A stretch of DNA of 64,000 nt from contig JAZRDM010000005.1 of NCBI GenBank assembly GCA_045660265.1, forward strand, positions 16,371 through 80,370, written 5' to 3'. Positions 38,840-47,600 of the stretch are shown one piece after another. A program made the position numbers and the translations under genes. Below the pieces are notes generated by a model. It searched no databases and was not told the origin of the DNA. It was given only the letters and a program-made list of their open reading frames with translations. Numbering within the stretch: the stretch's first letter is position 1; each line of letters opens with the position of its first letter. This DNA comes from Scatosoma sp045660265 (GTDB taxonomy: Bacteria; Bacillota; Clostridia; Christensenellales; Borkfalkiaceae).

Positions 38840-38938
38840 GTCTGCGGTATCGTCGTGGAAATTTTCCGAAAGCGTTACGATATCCGCCGTTGTAAAGTAC
38901 AATACTTCAATGCTTACTTCTTGATAAATCTTTTTCAT
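38816..38938 (-). CDS. 40-aa peptide with the MKKxYxExxIEVLxFxTxDIVTLS pattern
   Basis: Sequence begins MKKIYQEVSIEVLYFTTADI and ends DDTADDIFAPNG; 40 aa, with a strong ribosome site (GGAGG, 6 bases before ATG). It starts 13 bases after the stop of the 1861-aa surface-protein gene, so it is co-transcribed. I recall similar short acidic-tailed peptides (basic start, a Val/Leu/Phe core, then DxxTLS) near surface-protein genes in gut Clostridia, with no known function. The tail is rich in Asp, and its end lies in a perfect 27-base duplication. It could be a RiPP-like precursor or a signal, but no modifying enzyme is adjacent. Confidence 0.7.
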   Translation of the reverse strand: MKKIYQEVSIEVLYFTTADIVTLSENFHDDTADDIFAPNG

Positions 38939-38951
38939 ATTGCACCTCCGA

Positions 38952-41900
38952 TTAACCTAACTTCGAAGGTAATACGATAACGCCTTCACCGTCTGCCAAA
39001 TCAATCGCAAGCTTTTTATTGCTTACTTGTACTGTTTCAGCAACGCCGCCACGATAGATAATTACTTCTGTTACGTTTTTGCTAAACGTAAAGGTAAGCG
39101 TTTTCGTTCTATCTTCTGTAAAGGAGTTATAGTTAGAAATTACGTAACCTTCGTTACCGTTCATATCTTCCATAACGCCTACCAAATAGTTTTGTCTAGA
39201 CTGGCTGGTTGCAATCGAGCTTAAAAGTTTTGTTCCGCTTGCGCTAAGTTGATATTTGCTAGCAAGGTTGTTTTTCAAAAGGTTGTAAGCAGCGTATTCT
39301 TCGTTTGTACGGTTAACGCCAGTTTGACCATAGTCCGTTTTCTTAGGGGAACTGATAATAACGCCCTTCCAAGTAAATGCGCTGTAAACGGAGCTGATAC
39401 CCGCAAGCTCGTTATTTACGTTGGCAAAACGCGTGTAATATTCGGTACTATCCGTAGGATTGGATTGATTATCATTTCTCTTATCCGAATACGACCACCA
39501 AGAAATAGAGTCGATACCCAACGCCAACGCCGTGTATGCTTGCATACGGAGCTCTGCTTCTTCGGGCATTCTGGTTTTAATACTGTTCTCGTCGGTCCAA
39601 CCAGACGATTGCAATACTGCGTGAGAGGTTGCACCTGCGGAAAGCGAATATTCTTTCAGCATAGCCAAATCAAACAAGAAGGTGTCCGTCAACGATTGAT
39701 CCGTATTGATAGGATAACTATCCATCGACAACCATTTTTCGCCTTGTACCTGCGATAATACAGTATCGCAATATGCTTGCAAATATGCTTTGTATTTAGA
39801 TACATCTAAGGTTGTACTGTTTCCCCAAATACTACTACTATTCGTTTGGAATATAGTTGCATACGAAGGTAAAAGGTTTGCCATGAAGGTAACGCCCGTA
39901 CCTGCATACAATTTTTCGAAGTTCTTTGCAAATTCGGCAAGCTTTGCCATACTCGCATCTTTCGGTTCGTCCCAAACCAAGAAGCCCTTAAAGCCGGGGC
40001 AATCGGAGAAATCGGGATATTTCTTCGTTTGGTAATCGATATTGCAATCATCGCTGCCGTTCGAACCAAACGCAATCGTGTACAAGCCTTGATCCCAGAA
40101 GAAATTGATAATTTGACGGGTCTTTTCTACGTTTTCAGCCGTATCCAAGTTGAGATGGTACTTACCGTCAAGGTATACCATGGTGATGCCCGCATCCTTC
40201 AATTTTTTCGCGATATCCTTGTTGTCCTCATTGTCATAGCTTCCGTTTTCATACTTCAGTTCGGGATAATACCAAGCAACACGGTCTAAAATATTATTTT
40301 TGTAGAAAGCATAGTTCATCAAATCGATAATATCTTCTGCGGCATAAGCCTCTACAATTGCAACCTTGTTGGCATCATCTCTAATATCGTCATAAGAAAG
40401 CCCGCCTTTTGCCGTTGCATCCGTATCATGTTTAAACGCTTGCGCTATATAACGAATAGAACGCACGTTATCTTTTTTATCGAAAGGCGTGTATACAATC
40501 CACGTTTCACCGCTTACCGTAATTTCCATATACGCGCGGCCTGCGAATAAGCGTTCGTAGTTTGCCGTATATACCTTTTGCATTGCGCCGCGGAAAGAGA
40601 TAAGACCATCTTCTACCTTAAGTTCACCGTTATCATACGTTACCCATTTCGTCGATGGAATTTTCAATATTTTACTGCCTGCTTCAAACTCATCTAAATT
40701 AGGCGTTTGCCCTACCTCAAGATAATCGTAAGGCATAATCAACGTACCAAATTTAATTTCGGTGATGCCGTAGCTGCCAACTAACGAATTTAAGGTTGCT
40801 TGATTTACAACGCTGGTAAAGCGGATACCCGATTCGTCTGCCGAGCCCGCCAAACGAATGGACGCGCCTTTTTCTAAATAAAATTGAATATCTACCAAAT
40901 CGAAAGACACGGTTTTATCAATCGTAACTTTTTGATTCGCCTTGTAAAGCGTGTTGTTGTTTGCCCAACCGATAAAGGTATTAAACGTTCTGCCTTCTGT
41001 AAGCGCGTAAGATTGACCCTTTTCCGCGTATTCAACAAAGCTATAATCGTCAGCAGTATTATATATTACGGGAACGTAATCGGGATGAGTGATGTGCGCC
41101 GCTGCGTTATCGCCGTAAATACTTACGTGATAATTGTTAAACGAACGTTCTTGCACATCATACATAACAATTGCGCCGTCTACCATAACGTATTGAAGAA
41201 CTTGATTGCTACCCTTTAAGTTAATGACACCGATTTCAATCACATAGTTGGTGTTGTTCTTTAAAACAACGCCTGAGCTCATTGTTGCAACTTCTTCGCC
41301 ATCAGATCCAAAGTCACGGAAATCGAAATTACCGCCTGCTAAAGTAAGCCAAACGCCCGACCAGTTTTCCCCGCGAAGTCTGAAAGCAATCGCGCCTTTC
41401 GATATATTCGTAGTATAGTAACCAAATTGGAACTTAAGCGAACCATTGGGAGCGCTACCGCTATAAGTAAGGCTCGCATAATCTGACGCGCCAGCCAATT
41501 CGATACCGTAGCCTTCGTTAAGGTTGAGAAGGTTTACTACGTCGTATGCTTCAAGCTCGCTGTCTTGATACTCTTTAATCCAAATCTTGCCGTTCCATTG
41601 AAGAGTACTTTCTTCAATGACGTAGTCTACGATTTTCGTAGCCGTTTCACAGTGGAAAGTACCGCCGATTTTAAACGTGCTTCCTACCGTTACGGTTACG
41701 CCGCTAAGCCCAACGTAAAGCTTATTGCCAACCGACTTAATGTTATTTACCATGTTTACAGGCGCACCGTTTAAAGTAATACCGTAGCCTGATACAAAAC
41801 CAAACGCATCAGAATCCGCCCACGAATCGATGGGTAAGTTTTTTACGTTGAATTCAAGATATACGCCACCTTTGTTGTTACCGCCGCCGATTGTTTGGCC

Positions 41901-44537
41901 TAAATCTAAGGTACTTTCTTCCTTTTGTACACCCGTGTCGACTACCCAATTTGAAACTTTGTATTTAACAACGCTGTTTGTAATTACATACTCTACAATT
42001 TTCGTAGCCGTTTCACAGCGGAAGGTACCGCCGATTTTAAACGTGCTTCCGTCCGTTACGCCGCTAAGCCCAACGTAAAGCTTTCCTCCAACCGACTTAA
42101 CGTTGTTGTTCGTGCTTACAGGTGTTTCGTTTAAAGTAACACCGTAGCCTGATACAAAACCAAACGCATCAGAAGCCGCCCACGAATCGATGGGTAAGCT
42201 TTTTTCGTTAAATTCAAGATATACGCCAGCATTATCACCGCTTGCCGAAACAACGGCGCCAAGTTCAAGCGTTATTTCTTGCTTATACTCTACCCAAGCA
42301 GAACCATTATATTTCAACGAACAATTTTTGAAAATAATAATTTCGTTATCCGTTGCGTTATAATATTGACCGTCAAGCGTGAAATAATCGCCTGCTACAG
42401 CCGTTCTGCCTAAATTAATATAGAAATCGGTACCTGCTTGTTGGATAACCGTCAAAGTAGCAGATTCGCCTTTCCACAAAAATCCCTCGCCGCTGTCTTC
42501 AACAAACGTCAAAGCGGGCCAATCGCGAGAAACTAACGTATCACCGCTAGCAACATACGCATAAACCACGGAAGCGTTACTGTGTCCTAAGCCACCAAGT
42601 TTAGTAATGGTATATTTGGTAGGTTCTGCTACAGGGACGTATTTTTCCCAAGACGAACCCGTCCACTTAAAGCTGCTTTCTTCAATTGCATAATACGTAG
42701 ATTTATTAGCACAATAGAAGTTACCGCTAATGGTAAGTATTTGATTAGTCTTCAAAGCGTCGAACACAATATATAAGCCGTCGCCCGTACTCTTCATATC
42801 GCCAAGAGCAACTGTGTTGCCGTCTACCTTAATAACGCCGTCGCAGTCAGCGTTGGTAAAGCCCAAACCCCAATCTTGAATAGGCAACTCTTTACCAAGC
42901 GTTCTTTTTAAATATAACACGTTATTCAATCCGCTTGCACCGCCAACCGAGCTGTTTGGATGCAATTCAAGTGTACCGATATCATGGATAACAACCCAAC
43001 CGCTGCCAGTCCACTTAAAGTTGGTTTCTTCAATTGCATAATACGTAAATTTATTAGCACAATAGAAGTTACCGCCAATGGTAACTACTTGATTAGCTTC
43101 CAAAGTTCCAAACGTAATATATAAGCCGTCGCCCGTACTCTTTACGTCACCAAGAGTAATTGGATTACCGTCCACTTTAATAACACCGTCACAGTCAGTG
43201 TTGGTAAAGCCCAAACCCCAATCTTGAATAGGCAACTCTTTGCCAAGCGTTCTTTGTAAATATAACGCGTTATTCCATCCGCTTGCACCGCCAACCGAGC
43301 TGTTTACGTGTAATTCAAGCGCGCCAATATCATGGATGACAACCCAGCGGCTGCCAGTCCACTTAAAGTTGGTTTCTTCTATCGTATAATAGGACAATTT
43401 ATTAGCACAGTAGAACGTACCGCCAATGGTAATTACTTGATTAGCTTCCAATTCGCCAAACTTAATATATAAGCTAGGATCACTAGTACTCTTCATTTCG
43501 AGAAGATCAACTGGGTTGCCGTCTACCTTAATAACACCGTCTAATGCAGCACCGTCAGAACCTTGAGTGCTAAATATACCATTCTCCCAATCTTGAATAG
43601 GCAACTCTCTGCCAAGCGTTCTTTGTAAATATAACACGTTCTTTGCCCCGCTTGCGCCGCCCACCGAGCTGTTTGCGTGCAATTCAAGCGCACCGATATC
43701 ATGGATAACAACCCAACCGTCGCCCGTCCACTTAAAATTAGTTTCTTCAATTACATAATATACAGTATGCGCGCTAGAATAGAAGGTACCGCTAATGGTA
43801 AGCACTTGATTAGCTTCCAAAGCTCCAAACGTAATATATAAGCTAGGATCACTAGTACTCTTCATTTCTCCAAGAGTAGCTATGTTGCCGTCTACTTTAA
43901 TAACACCATCCAACGTAACGTCGCCAGAACCTTGAGCGCTAAATAAACCTTGATCCCAATCTTGAACATACAATTCTTTGCCAAGCGTTCTTTGTAAATA
44001 TAACTTGTCATTCCATCCTCTTGCAGCGCCAACCGAGCTGTTTACGTGTAATTCAAGCGCACCGATTTCTTTAAGGGATTCCCACGACGAGCCGTTGTAT
44101 CTTAAACCGCATTCGTCAAAGATAATCGTTTCGTTATCCGTTTCGTTATGATATTGACCGTCAAGCGTGAAATAATCGCCTGCTACTGCCGTTTTACCTA
44201 ATTCAATATAGAAATCTTGACCTGCTTGTTTGATAACCGGCAAAGTAGCAGATTTGCCTTTCCACGTAAAGCCCGTACCTGTGCCCTCTACAAAGGTAAG
44301 AGCGGGCCAACCACGGCTTACAGGTTTCTCAGCTTCGTTAGTCGCATACGCATAAACCACGGAATCATTACTGTTTCCTAAGCCGCCGAGGTTTGTAATG
44401 GTATACGTAGCTTCAGCTTGCGCCGCAACGTTATTGGTTTGCGGAGCTACCATTGCTCCAATACCAAAGCCAAGACAAAGCGCAAAACAACTAATTGTCA
44501 TTATCAACGCTATCAATTTTGCCTTAATTTTTTGCAT
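38952..44537 (-). CDS. 1861-aa modular surface protein with a glycosidase-like C-terminal domain
   Basis: I start at the ATG at 44537, which follows AGGAGG and begins a proper signal peptide (MQKIKAKLIALIMTISCFAL). Then: a TITKLGG module; four copies of a module of about 115 residues starting DIGALELHVNSSVGG; a second TITKLGG module; two copies with GVYLEFNEKSLPIDSW; a lectin-like beta-sandwich; a domain with ADESGIRFTSVVN seen in other clostridial surface proteins; and from about residue 1420 a TIM-barrel-like region (AGITMVYLDGKYHLN, FLVWDEP, SMDSYPI, GIDSISWWSYSDK) resembling glycoside hydrolases such as beta-galactosidase-type clans. The Glu in FLVWDEP could be the acid/base. There is no C-terminal anchor. 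Heads the glycan locus. Confidence 0.82.
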   Translation of the reverse strand: MQKIKAKLIALIMTISCFALCLGFGIGAMVAPQTNNVAAQAEATYTITNLGGLGNSNDSVVYAYATNEAEKPVSRGWPALTFVEGTGTGFTWKGKSATLPVIKQAGQDFYIELGKTAVAGDYFTLDGQYHNETDNETIIFDECGLRYNGSSWESLKEIGALELHVNSSVGAARGWNDKLYLQRTLGKELYVQDWDQGLFSAQGSGDVTLDGVIKVDGNIATLGEMKSTSDPSLYITFGALEANQVLTISGTFYSSAHTVYYVIEETNFKWTGDGWVVIHDIGALELHANSSVGGASGAKNVLYLQRTLGRELPIQDWENGIFSTQGSDGAALDGVIKVDGNPVDLLEMKSTSDPSLYIKFGELEANQVITIGGTFYCANKLSYYTIEETNFKWTGSRWVVIHDIGALELHVNSSVGGASGWNNALYLQRTLGKELPIQDWGLGFTNTDCDGVIKVDGNPITLGDVKSTGDGLYITFGTLEANQVVTIGGNFYCANKFTYYAIEETNFKWTGSGWVVIHDIGTLELHPNSSVGGASGLNNVLYLKRTLGKELPIQDWGLGFTNADCDGVIKVDGNTVALGDMKSTGDGLYIVFDALKTNQILTISGNFYCANKSTYYAIEESSFKWTGSSWEKYVPVAEPTKYTITKLGGLGHSNASVVYAYVASGDTLVSRDWPALTFVEDSGEGFLWKGESATLTVIQQAGTDFYINLGRTAVAGDYFTLDGQYYNATDNEIIIFKNCSLKYNGSAWVEYKQEITLELGAVVSASGDNAGVYLEFNEKSLPIDSWAASDAFGFVSGYGVTLNETPVSTNNNVKSVGGKLYVGLSGVTDGSTFKIGGTFRCETATKIVEYVITNSVVKYKVSNWVVDTGVQKEESTLDLGQTIGGGNNKGGVYLEFNVKNLPIDSWADSDAFGFVSGYGITLNGAPVNMVNNIKSVGNKLYVGLSGVTVTVGSTFKIGGTFHCETATKIVDYVIEESTLQWNGKIWIKEYQDSELEAYDVVNLLNLNEGYGIELAGASDYASLTYSGSAPNGSLKFQFGYYTTNISKGAIAFRLRGENWSGVWLTLAGGNFDFRDFGSDGEEVATMSSGVVLKNNTNYVIEIGVINLKGSNQVLQYVMVDGAIVMYDVQERSFNNYHVSIYGDNAAAHITHPDYVPVIYNTADDYSFVEYAEKGQSYALTEGRTFNTFIGWANNNTLYKANQKVTIDKTVSFDLVDIQFYLEKGASIRLAGSADESGIRFTSVVNQATLNSLVGSYGITEIKFGTLIMPYDYLEVGQTPNLDEFEAGSKILKIPSTKWVTYDNGELKVEDGLISFRGAMQKVYTANYERLFAGRAYMEITVSGETWIVYTPFDKKDNVRSIRYIAQAFKHDTDATAKGGLSYDDIRDDANKVAIVEAYAAEDIIDLMNYAFYKNNILDRVAWYYPELKYENGSYDNEDNKDIAKKLKDAGITMVYLDGKYHLNLDTAENVEKTRQIINFFWDQGLYTIAFGSNGSDDCNIDYQTKKYPDFSDCPGFKGFLVWDEPKDASMAKLAEFAKNFEKLYAGTGVTFMANLLPSYATIFQTNSSSIWGNSTTLDVSKYKAYLQAYCDTVLSQVQGEKWLSMDSYPINTDQSLTDTFLFDLAMLKEYSLSAGATSHAVLQSSGWTDENSIKTRMPEEAELRMQAYTALALGIDSISWWSYSDKRNDNQSNPTDSTEYYTRFANVNNELAGISSVYSAFTWKGVIISSPKKTDYGQTGVNRTNEEYAAYNLLKNNLASKYQLSASGTKLLSSIATSQSRQNYLVGVMEDMNGNEGYVISNYNSFTEDRTKTLTFTFSKNVTEVIIYRGGVAETVQVSNKKLAIDLADGEGVIVLPSKLG
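41580..42250 (-). repeat. Two DNA-level copies of a beta-module repeat
   Basis: Two near-identical units of about 330 bases inside the 1861-aa protein gene share long runs (for example CCGCCGATTTTAAACGTGC near 41653 and 42029, and CCCACGAATCGATGGGTAAG near 41819 and 42179). They are candidates for recombination. Confidence 0.75.
42645..44070 (-). repeat. Four tandem copies of a module of about 350 bases
   Basis: Four successive units inside the 1861-aa protein gene each contain CCAAGCGTTCTTT and CCGAGCTGTTT, with nearly the same spacing. The close DNA similarity suggests recent expansion and possible length variation between strains. Confidence 0.85.
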
Positions 44538-44699
44538 ATATTCCTCCTTGTTTACTTTGCAAACAATTTTTTTATGTTTTTTCCCACTTAAACGGCTGAT
44601 TATTTTCAAAAAATAAACATTTCGCAATTTTTGTCATAAACAGCTTAAAAAACCGCTTAAGCCAACATATATAAGGGGTTTTCCCCTTTTTGTCCGCCT

Positions 44700-44728
44700 A
44701 TTATAACACATATATATACTCAATTCAA
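44700..44728 (-). promoter_or_regulatory. Promoter of the glycan operon
   Basis: On the minus strand TTGAAT (44728-44723), a 17-base spacer and TATAAT (44705-44700). The leader of about 155 bases to 44537 has a hairpin AAGGGG-AAAA-CCCCTT (around 44670-44690). It diverges from the AraC gene promoter about 45 bases away, so one regulator site could control both. Confidence 0.7.
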
Positions 44729-44770
44729 CCTATAATTTTTTCATTTCTTCTCATTTTTTTGGCAATATAG

Positions 44771-44799
44771 TTGATTTTTTACTAAAAATATGATAAAAT
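44771..44799 (+). promoter_or_regulatory. Promoter of the first AraC-type regulator gene
   Basis: TTGATT (44771-44776), 17-base spacer, TAAAAT (44794-44799). Its position rules out the ATG at 44800 as the start codon and supports 44842. Confidence 0.65.
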
Positions 44800-44841
44800 A
44801 TGAGTAAATCTACCAATTTTTACCCATTTTTGAGGACAACT

Positions 44842-45657
44842 ATGAGCCAACCTATCTATCAATTAAAAGATTTCCCTAGCAGTAACGGGTATCATATTCG
44901 GCGATATACGGACACAAAACACTCGCTTCATTTCCACGATTGTATCGAAATTACCATCTTGGAAAAAGGGGAAGGCATACACGTTATCAACGGTACGGAA
45001 TATTCTTATCCTACCTACACCTTCACCATTATGGACTACCGTGATTGCCATGCCTTTTTCAACCTTACCCCAAAAAACAGCTTGTATAATTTGATGGTTT
45101 CCCCCTCGCTTGTATCCAGCGAACAATTGGACAAGCTGGCGCAGCTTACAGCGGATAAAATTTGTTATTTAGACAGAGAATCAGGCAAGGCGATTATCGC
45201 GCATTTTGATACGCTTTATTATTTGAAAAAGCGCAATCAAGCCGTCCCCCCCAAACTGATACGCAATATTTGCGATAATTTAATCGATTTGTTTTTAAAC
45301 TTTTACGAGCAGAAAATTGCAGGCGAAACGTCGCAAAAAAGCGAAATTCAAAAATCGTTAGAATATATCAATCTGCATTTCAAGGAGAAAATTACCTTAC
45401 AAAACGTTGCCGAATACGCAAGTTATAACCCCACCCATTTCAGCAAACTCTTTCATCAAAAAATGGGGATTACCTTCAACCACTACGTATCTTCCCTGCG
45501 TATTAACTACGCCAAGCGTTTGTTACTGAATACCGAGCATTCTATTTCCTTTATTTGCTTTGAATGCGGGTTTGCTTCCGTGTCTAGCTTTAACAGAAAT
45601 TTCTCGGAAATCGTTGGTATCTCTCCTAGCGAATATCGTTCGGAATACGGACAATAA
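44842..45657 (+). CDS. AraC-family transcriptional regulator, divergent from the glycan operon
   Basis: This 271-aa protein has an N-terminal cupin-type sensing domain (HFHDCIEITILEKGEGIHVI, about residues 30-100) and a C-terminal double helix-turn-helix of AraC type (LQNVAEYASYNPTHFSKLFH and ISFICFECGFASVSSFNRNF, ending PSEYR). ATG at 44842 has GAGGAC upstream. It probably senses a sugar from the glycan taken up by the operon transcribed away from it and activates that operon; this is inference from the layout. Confidence 0.9.
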   Translation: MSQPIYQLKDFPSSNGYHIRRYTDTKHSLHFHDCIEITILEKGEGIHVINGTEYSYPTYTFTIMDYRDCHAFFNLTPKNSLYNLMVSPSLVSSEQLDKLAQLTADKICYLDRESGKAIIAHFDTLYYLKKRNQAVPPKLIRNICDNLIDLFLNFYEQKIAGETSQKSEIQKSLEYINLHFKEKITLQNVAEYASYNPTHFSKLFHQKMGITFNHYVSSLRINYAKRLLLNTEHSISFICFECGFASVSSFNRNFSEIVGISPSEYRSEYGQ

Positions 45658-45670
45658 TTACATAAAAACC

Positions 45671-45708
45671 CAGCCCCGCAACGAAGGTTTCGTTGCGGGG
45701 CTTTTTGC
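45671..45708. terminator. Bidirectional terminator
   Basis: AGCCCCGCAACGAA and its complement form a 14-bp stem followed by CTTTTT, between the AraC gene and the convergent isomerase gene. Confidence 0.9.
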
Positions 45709-45726
45709 TGTTTTATTTGATTTTTC

Positions 45727-46578
45727 TTATATTTTTGAAAGTTGCTCGTTTAAAAAATTTACCGCTTTTTGAATGTCGTTGGCGGGGTTCTCGCCACACT
45801 CACGTTCAATCGTTAAAAAGCCGTCGTAACCGATTTCCTTTAACGCCGATAAGTAGTTTTCCCAATCGACGTCGCCCTCGCCAAGCGGCAGCTCTGCAAA
45901 CCCTTTACATGCATTCAACGCGTACACGCCCCCCTCGGCAAAGGCATGATACACGTCCGTCGGGTTTTGATTTTCATCTAATCTGCGCCCGTCTTTCGCA
46001 TGTGTATGCACGATATAGTCCTTTAAAATATATACTGCTTCCACCGCGTCTTGACCGGTTACCATTGTAAAATTTGCCGGATCGAGATTCACCCCGACAC
46101 CCCCTTGCGTATCTTTTAAAAACGCAAGTAACGTATCCGCTGTTTCAGGCCCCGTTTCAATGGCGAGCGTTACTCCCTTTTCTTTGGCATATAACCCGCA
46201 TTCCGTCAATGCTTTCAACATTACTTGATAACGCTTCTCGCCTTTATCTTCGGGAATGACGCCAATATGCGTCGTTACTGTTTTAGCACCGAATTCCACC
46301 GCTAAATCAATAATTTTCTTTGTTTTGTCAATTCTTTCGGCGTTGTCCTCTTCTATTTCAAAGCCGTACCCACCCATATCGCCGCAGAGCGCAGACACAA
46401 CCAAGCCGTGTTTTTTTAACAGGTCTTTATATGCCTGTTTTTCAGCGTCGGAAAGCTGCGGAGAAAACTCCCCTGTCGTCGCGTAAATTTGCACGCCGTC
46501 CAAGCCCAACTCTGACGCTTTTCGTATGCCTTCTTCGTGTGATTTTTTAAAACAATCTGTAATTACACCTAGTTTCAT
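45727..46578 (-). CDS. Sugar phosphate isomerase/epimerase-like TIM-barrel protein
   Basis: This 283-aa protein of the xylose-isomerase-like / AP endonuclease 2 family begins MKLGVITDCF and has metal-site-type residues in AIETGPE, VGVNLDPANF, VHTHAKDGR and LTIERECG. Such enzymes isomerise or epimerise sugars and inositols. The ATG at 46578 overlaps the preceding stop (ATGA), which favours it over the upstream start. It is the last gene of an operon with three oxidoreductase genes, as in inositol-like or unusual-sugar degradation. Confidence 0.88.
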   Translation of the reverse strand: MKLGVITDCFKKSHEEGIRKASELGLDGVQIYATTGEFSPQLSDAEKQAYKDLLKKHGLVVSALCGDMGGYGFEIEEDNAERIDKTKKIIDLAVEFGAKTVTTHIGVIPEDKGEKRYQVMLKALTECGLYAKEKGVTLAIETGPETADTLLAFLKDTQGGVGVNLDPANFTMVTGQDAVEAVYILKDYIVHTHAKDGRRLDENQNPTDVYHAFAEGGVYALNACKGFAELPLGEGDVDWENYLSALKEIGYDGFLTIERECGENPANDIQKAVNFLNEQLSKI

Positions 46579-47600
46579 CTCATACCTGCCTTGCCCATTT
46601 GATAAATTTTCATAATCAAAGCATGTGTTTTTAACGCTTCTTCTCCGCTGATTTCTAAGCCTTCTTTTCCTAAGAGCGCGCTGTAAAATTGCTTGATTTG
46701 GCGAACGTGCTGAAATCCCCAATAATCTTTTCCGCCCTCGTACTCCGTCGTGTTTTCGTCTTGGTGCGCTTCTTCTTTTGTTCCGTTGAAATAGTCGATA
46801 TACGCATCATCATAACCAAAGGTAACCTTGCCTTTTTCGCAAAGCAGTTTAATTTCAATCGGCTCGTCGCAGCCGTAATTATTCATACAATAAAAAGCGT
46901 ACTTGACACCGTTTTTATAACAAATCAAGCCTTCCGCACTATCTTCAACCTTCACGATTTTATGCCCGCGGTTTGCCATGGAACACGACACGCTTTCCAC
47001 TTCGCTATCCACCAGCCAATTTACTAAATCAATCGAATGAATCGCTTGGTCAATTACCACGCCGCCACCTTCTTTATCCCAAGTTCCCTTCCAATCGCTT
47101 TCCGAATAATATTCGTCAGAGCGGGACCAGGTAAGTGTTGAACGCGCGCTAATGATTTTTCCAAGCCTTCCGCTTGTCAATGCTTTTTTAACAAGCTGTG
47201 CAGAATTATTATAACGGCACTGCGAAACCACACCGAACAACACGCCCTTTTCTTTCGCCTTTTGCACCGCCTTTTCCGCGCTTGCCAAATCCACGTCCAT
47301 AGGCTTTTCCGTTAAGACGTTTATTCCCTTTTCAAAGGCATAACAAGCCACCTTACAATGCAAATAATGAGGCAAACAAATATGTACCGCGTCTAGCTTT
47401 TCTTGCTCCATCATCTCTTCGTAGGAAACATATGCTTTTACGCCATACTTTTTTGCAGCGGCTTCCGCACGCTCTTTTTTAATATCGCAACAAGCGATAA
47501 GCTCCGCTTCTTCCAAAAGCTGAATGGAGCCTAGATGCATCACGGAGACTCTGCCGCAACCGATAACGCCGACTTTTAATTTTTTTAAATTTGTAACCAT
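46575..47600 (-). CDS. Gfo/Idh/MocA-family NAD(P)-dependent oxidoreductase
   Basis: This 341-aa enzyme has the Rossmann start VGVIGCGRVSVMHLGS, the catalytic-lysine motif LTEKPMDVD and a downstream substrate-domain motif (GGGVVIDQAIHSIDLVNWL) with the typical Asp and His. It should oxidise or reduce a sugar or cyclitol using NAD(P). Its start overlaps the neighbouring gene end by 16 bases. Confidence 0.92.
   Translation of the reverse strand: MVTNLKKLKVGVIGCGRVSVMHLGSIQLLEEAELIACCDIKKERAEAAAKKYGVKAYVSYEEMMEQEKLDAVHICLPHYLHCKVACYAFEKGINVLTEKPMDVDLASAEKAVQKAKEKGVLFGVVSQCRYNNSAQLVKKALTSGRLGKIISARSTLTWSRSDEYYSESDWKGTWDKEGGGVVIDQAIHSIDLVNWLVDSEVESVSCSMANRGHKIVKVEDSAEGLICYKNGVKYAFYCMNNYGCDEPIEIKLLCEKGKVTFGYDDAYIDYFNGTKEEAHQDENTTEYEGGKDYWGFQHVRQIKQFYSALLGKEGLEISGEEALKTHALIMKIYQMGKAGMR

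Noticed and set aside
42645..44070. CRISPR-like repeat array
   Set aside because: The repeats are about 350 bases, lie in frame inside a surface-protein gene and have no spacers; no CRISPR array was seen anywhere.
44668..44692. Plus-strand terminator AAGGGGTTTTCCCCTTTTTG
   Set aside because: No plus-strand gene lies upstream; it is more likely a leader hairpin of the minus-strand operon.
44800..44841. Upstream start codon for the first AraC regulator
   Set aside because: It lies one base after the -10 box, before any likely transcription start, and lacks a ribosome site; 44842 has one.
46579..46722. N-terminal extension of the isomerase
   Set aside because: The 48 extra residues are basic and Arg-rich, antisense to nothing conserved, overlap the preceding gene and lack family similarity; the ATG at 46578 overlaps the stop as ATGA.
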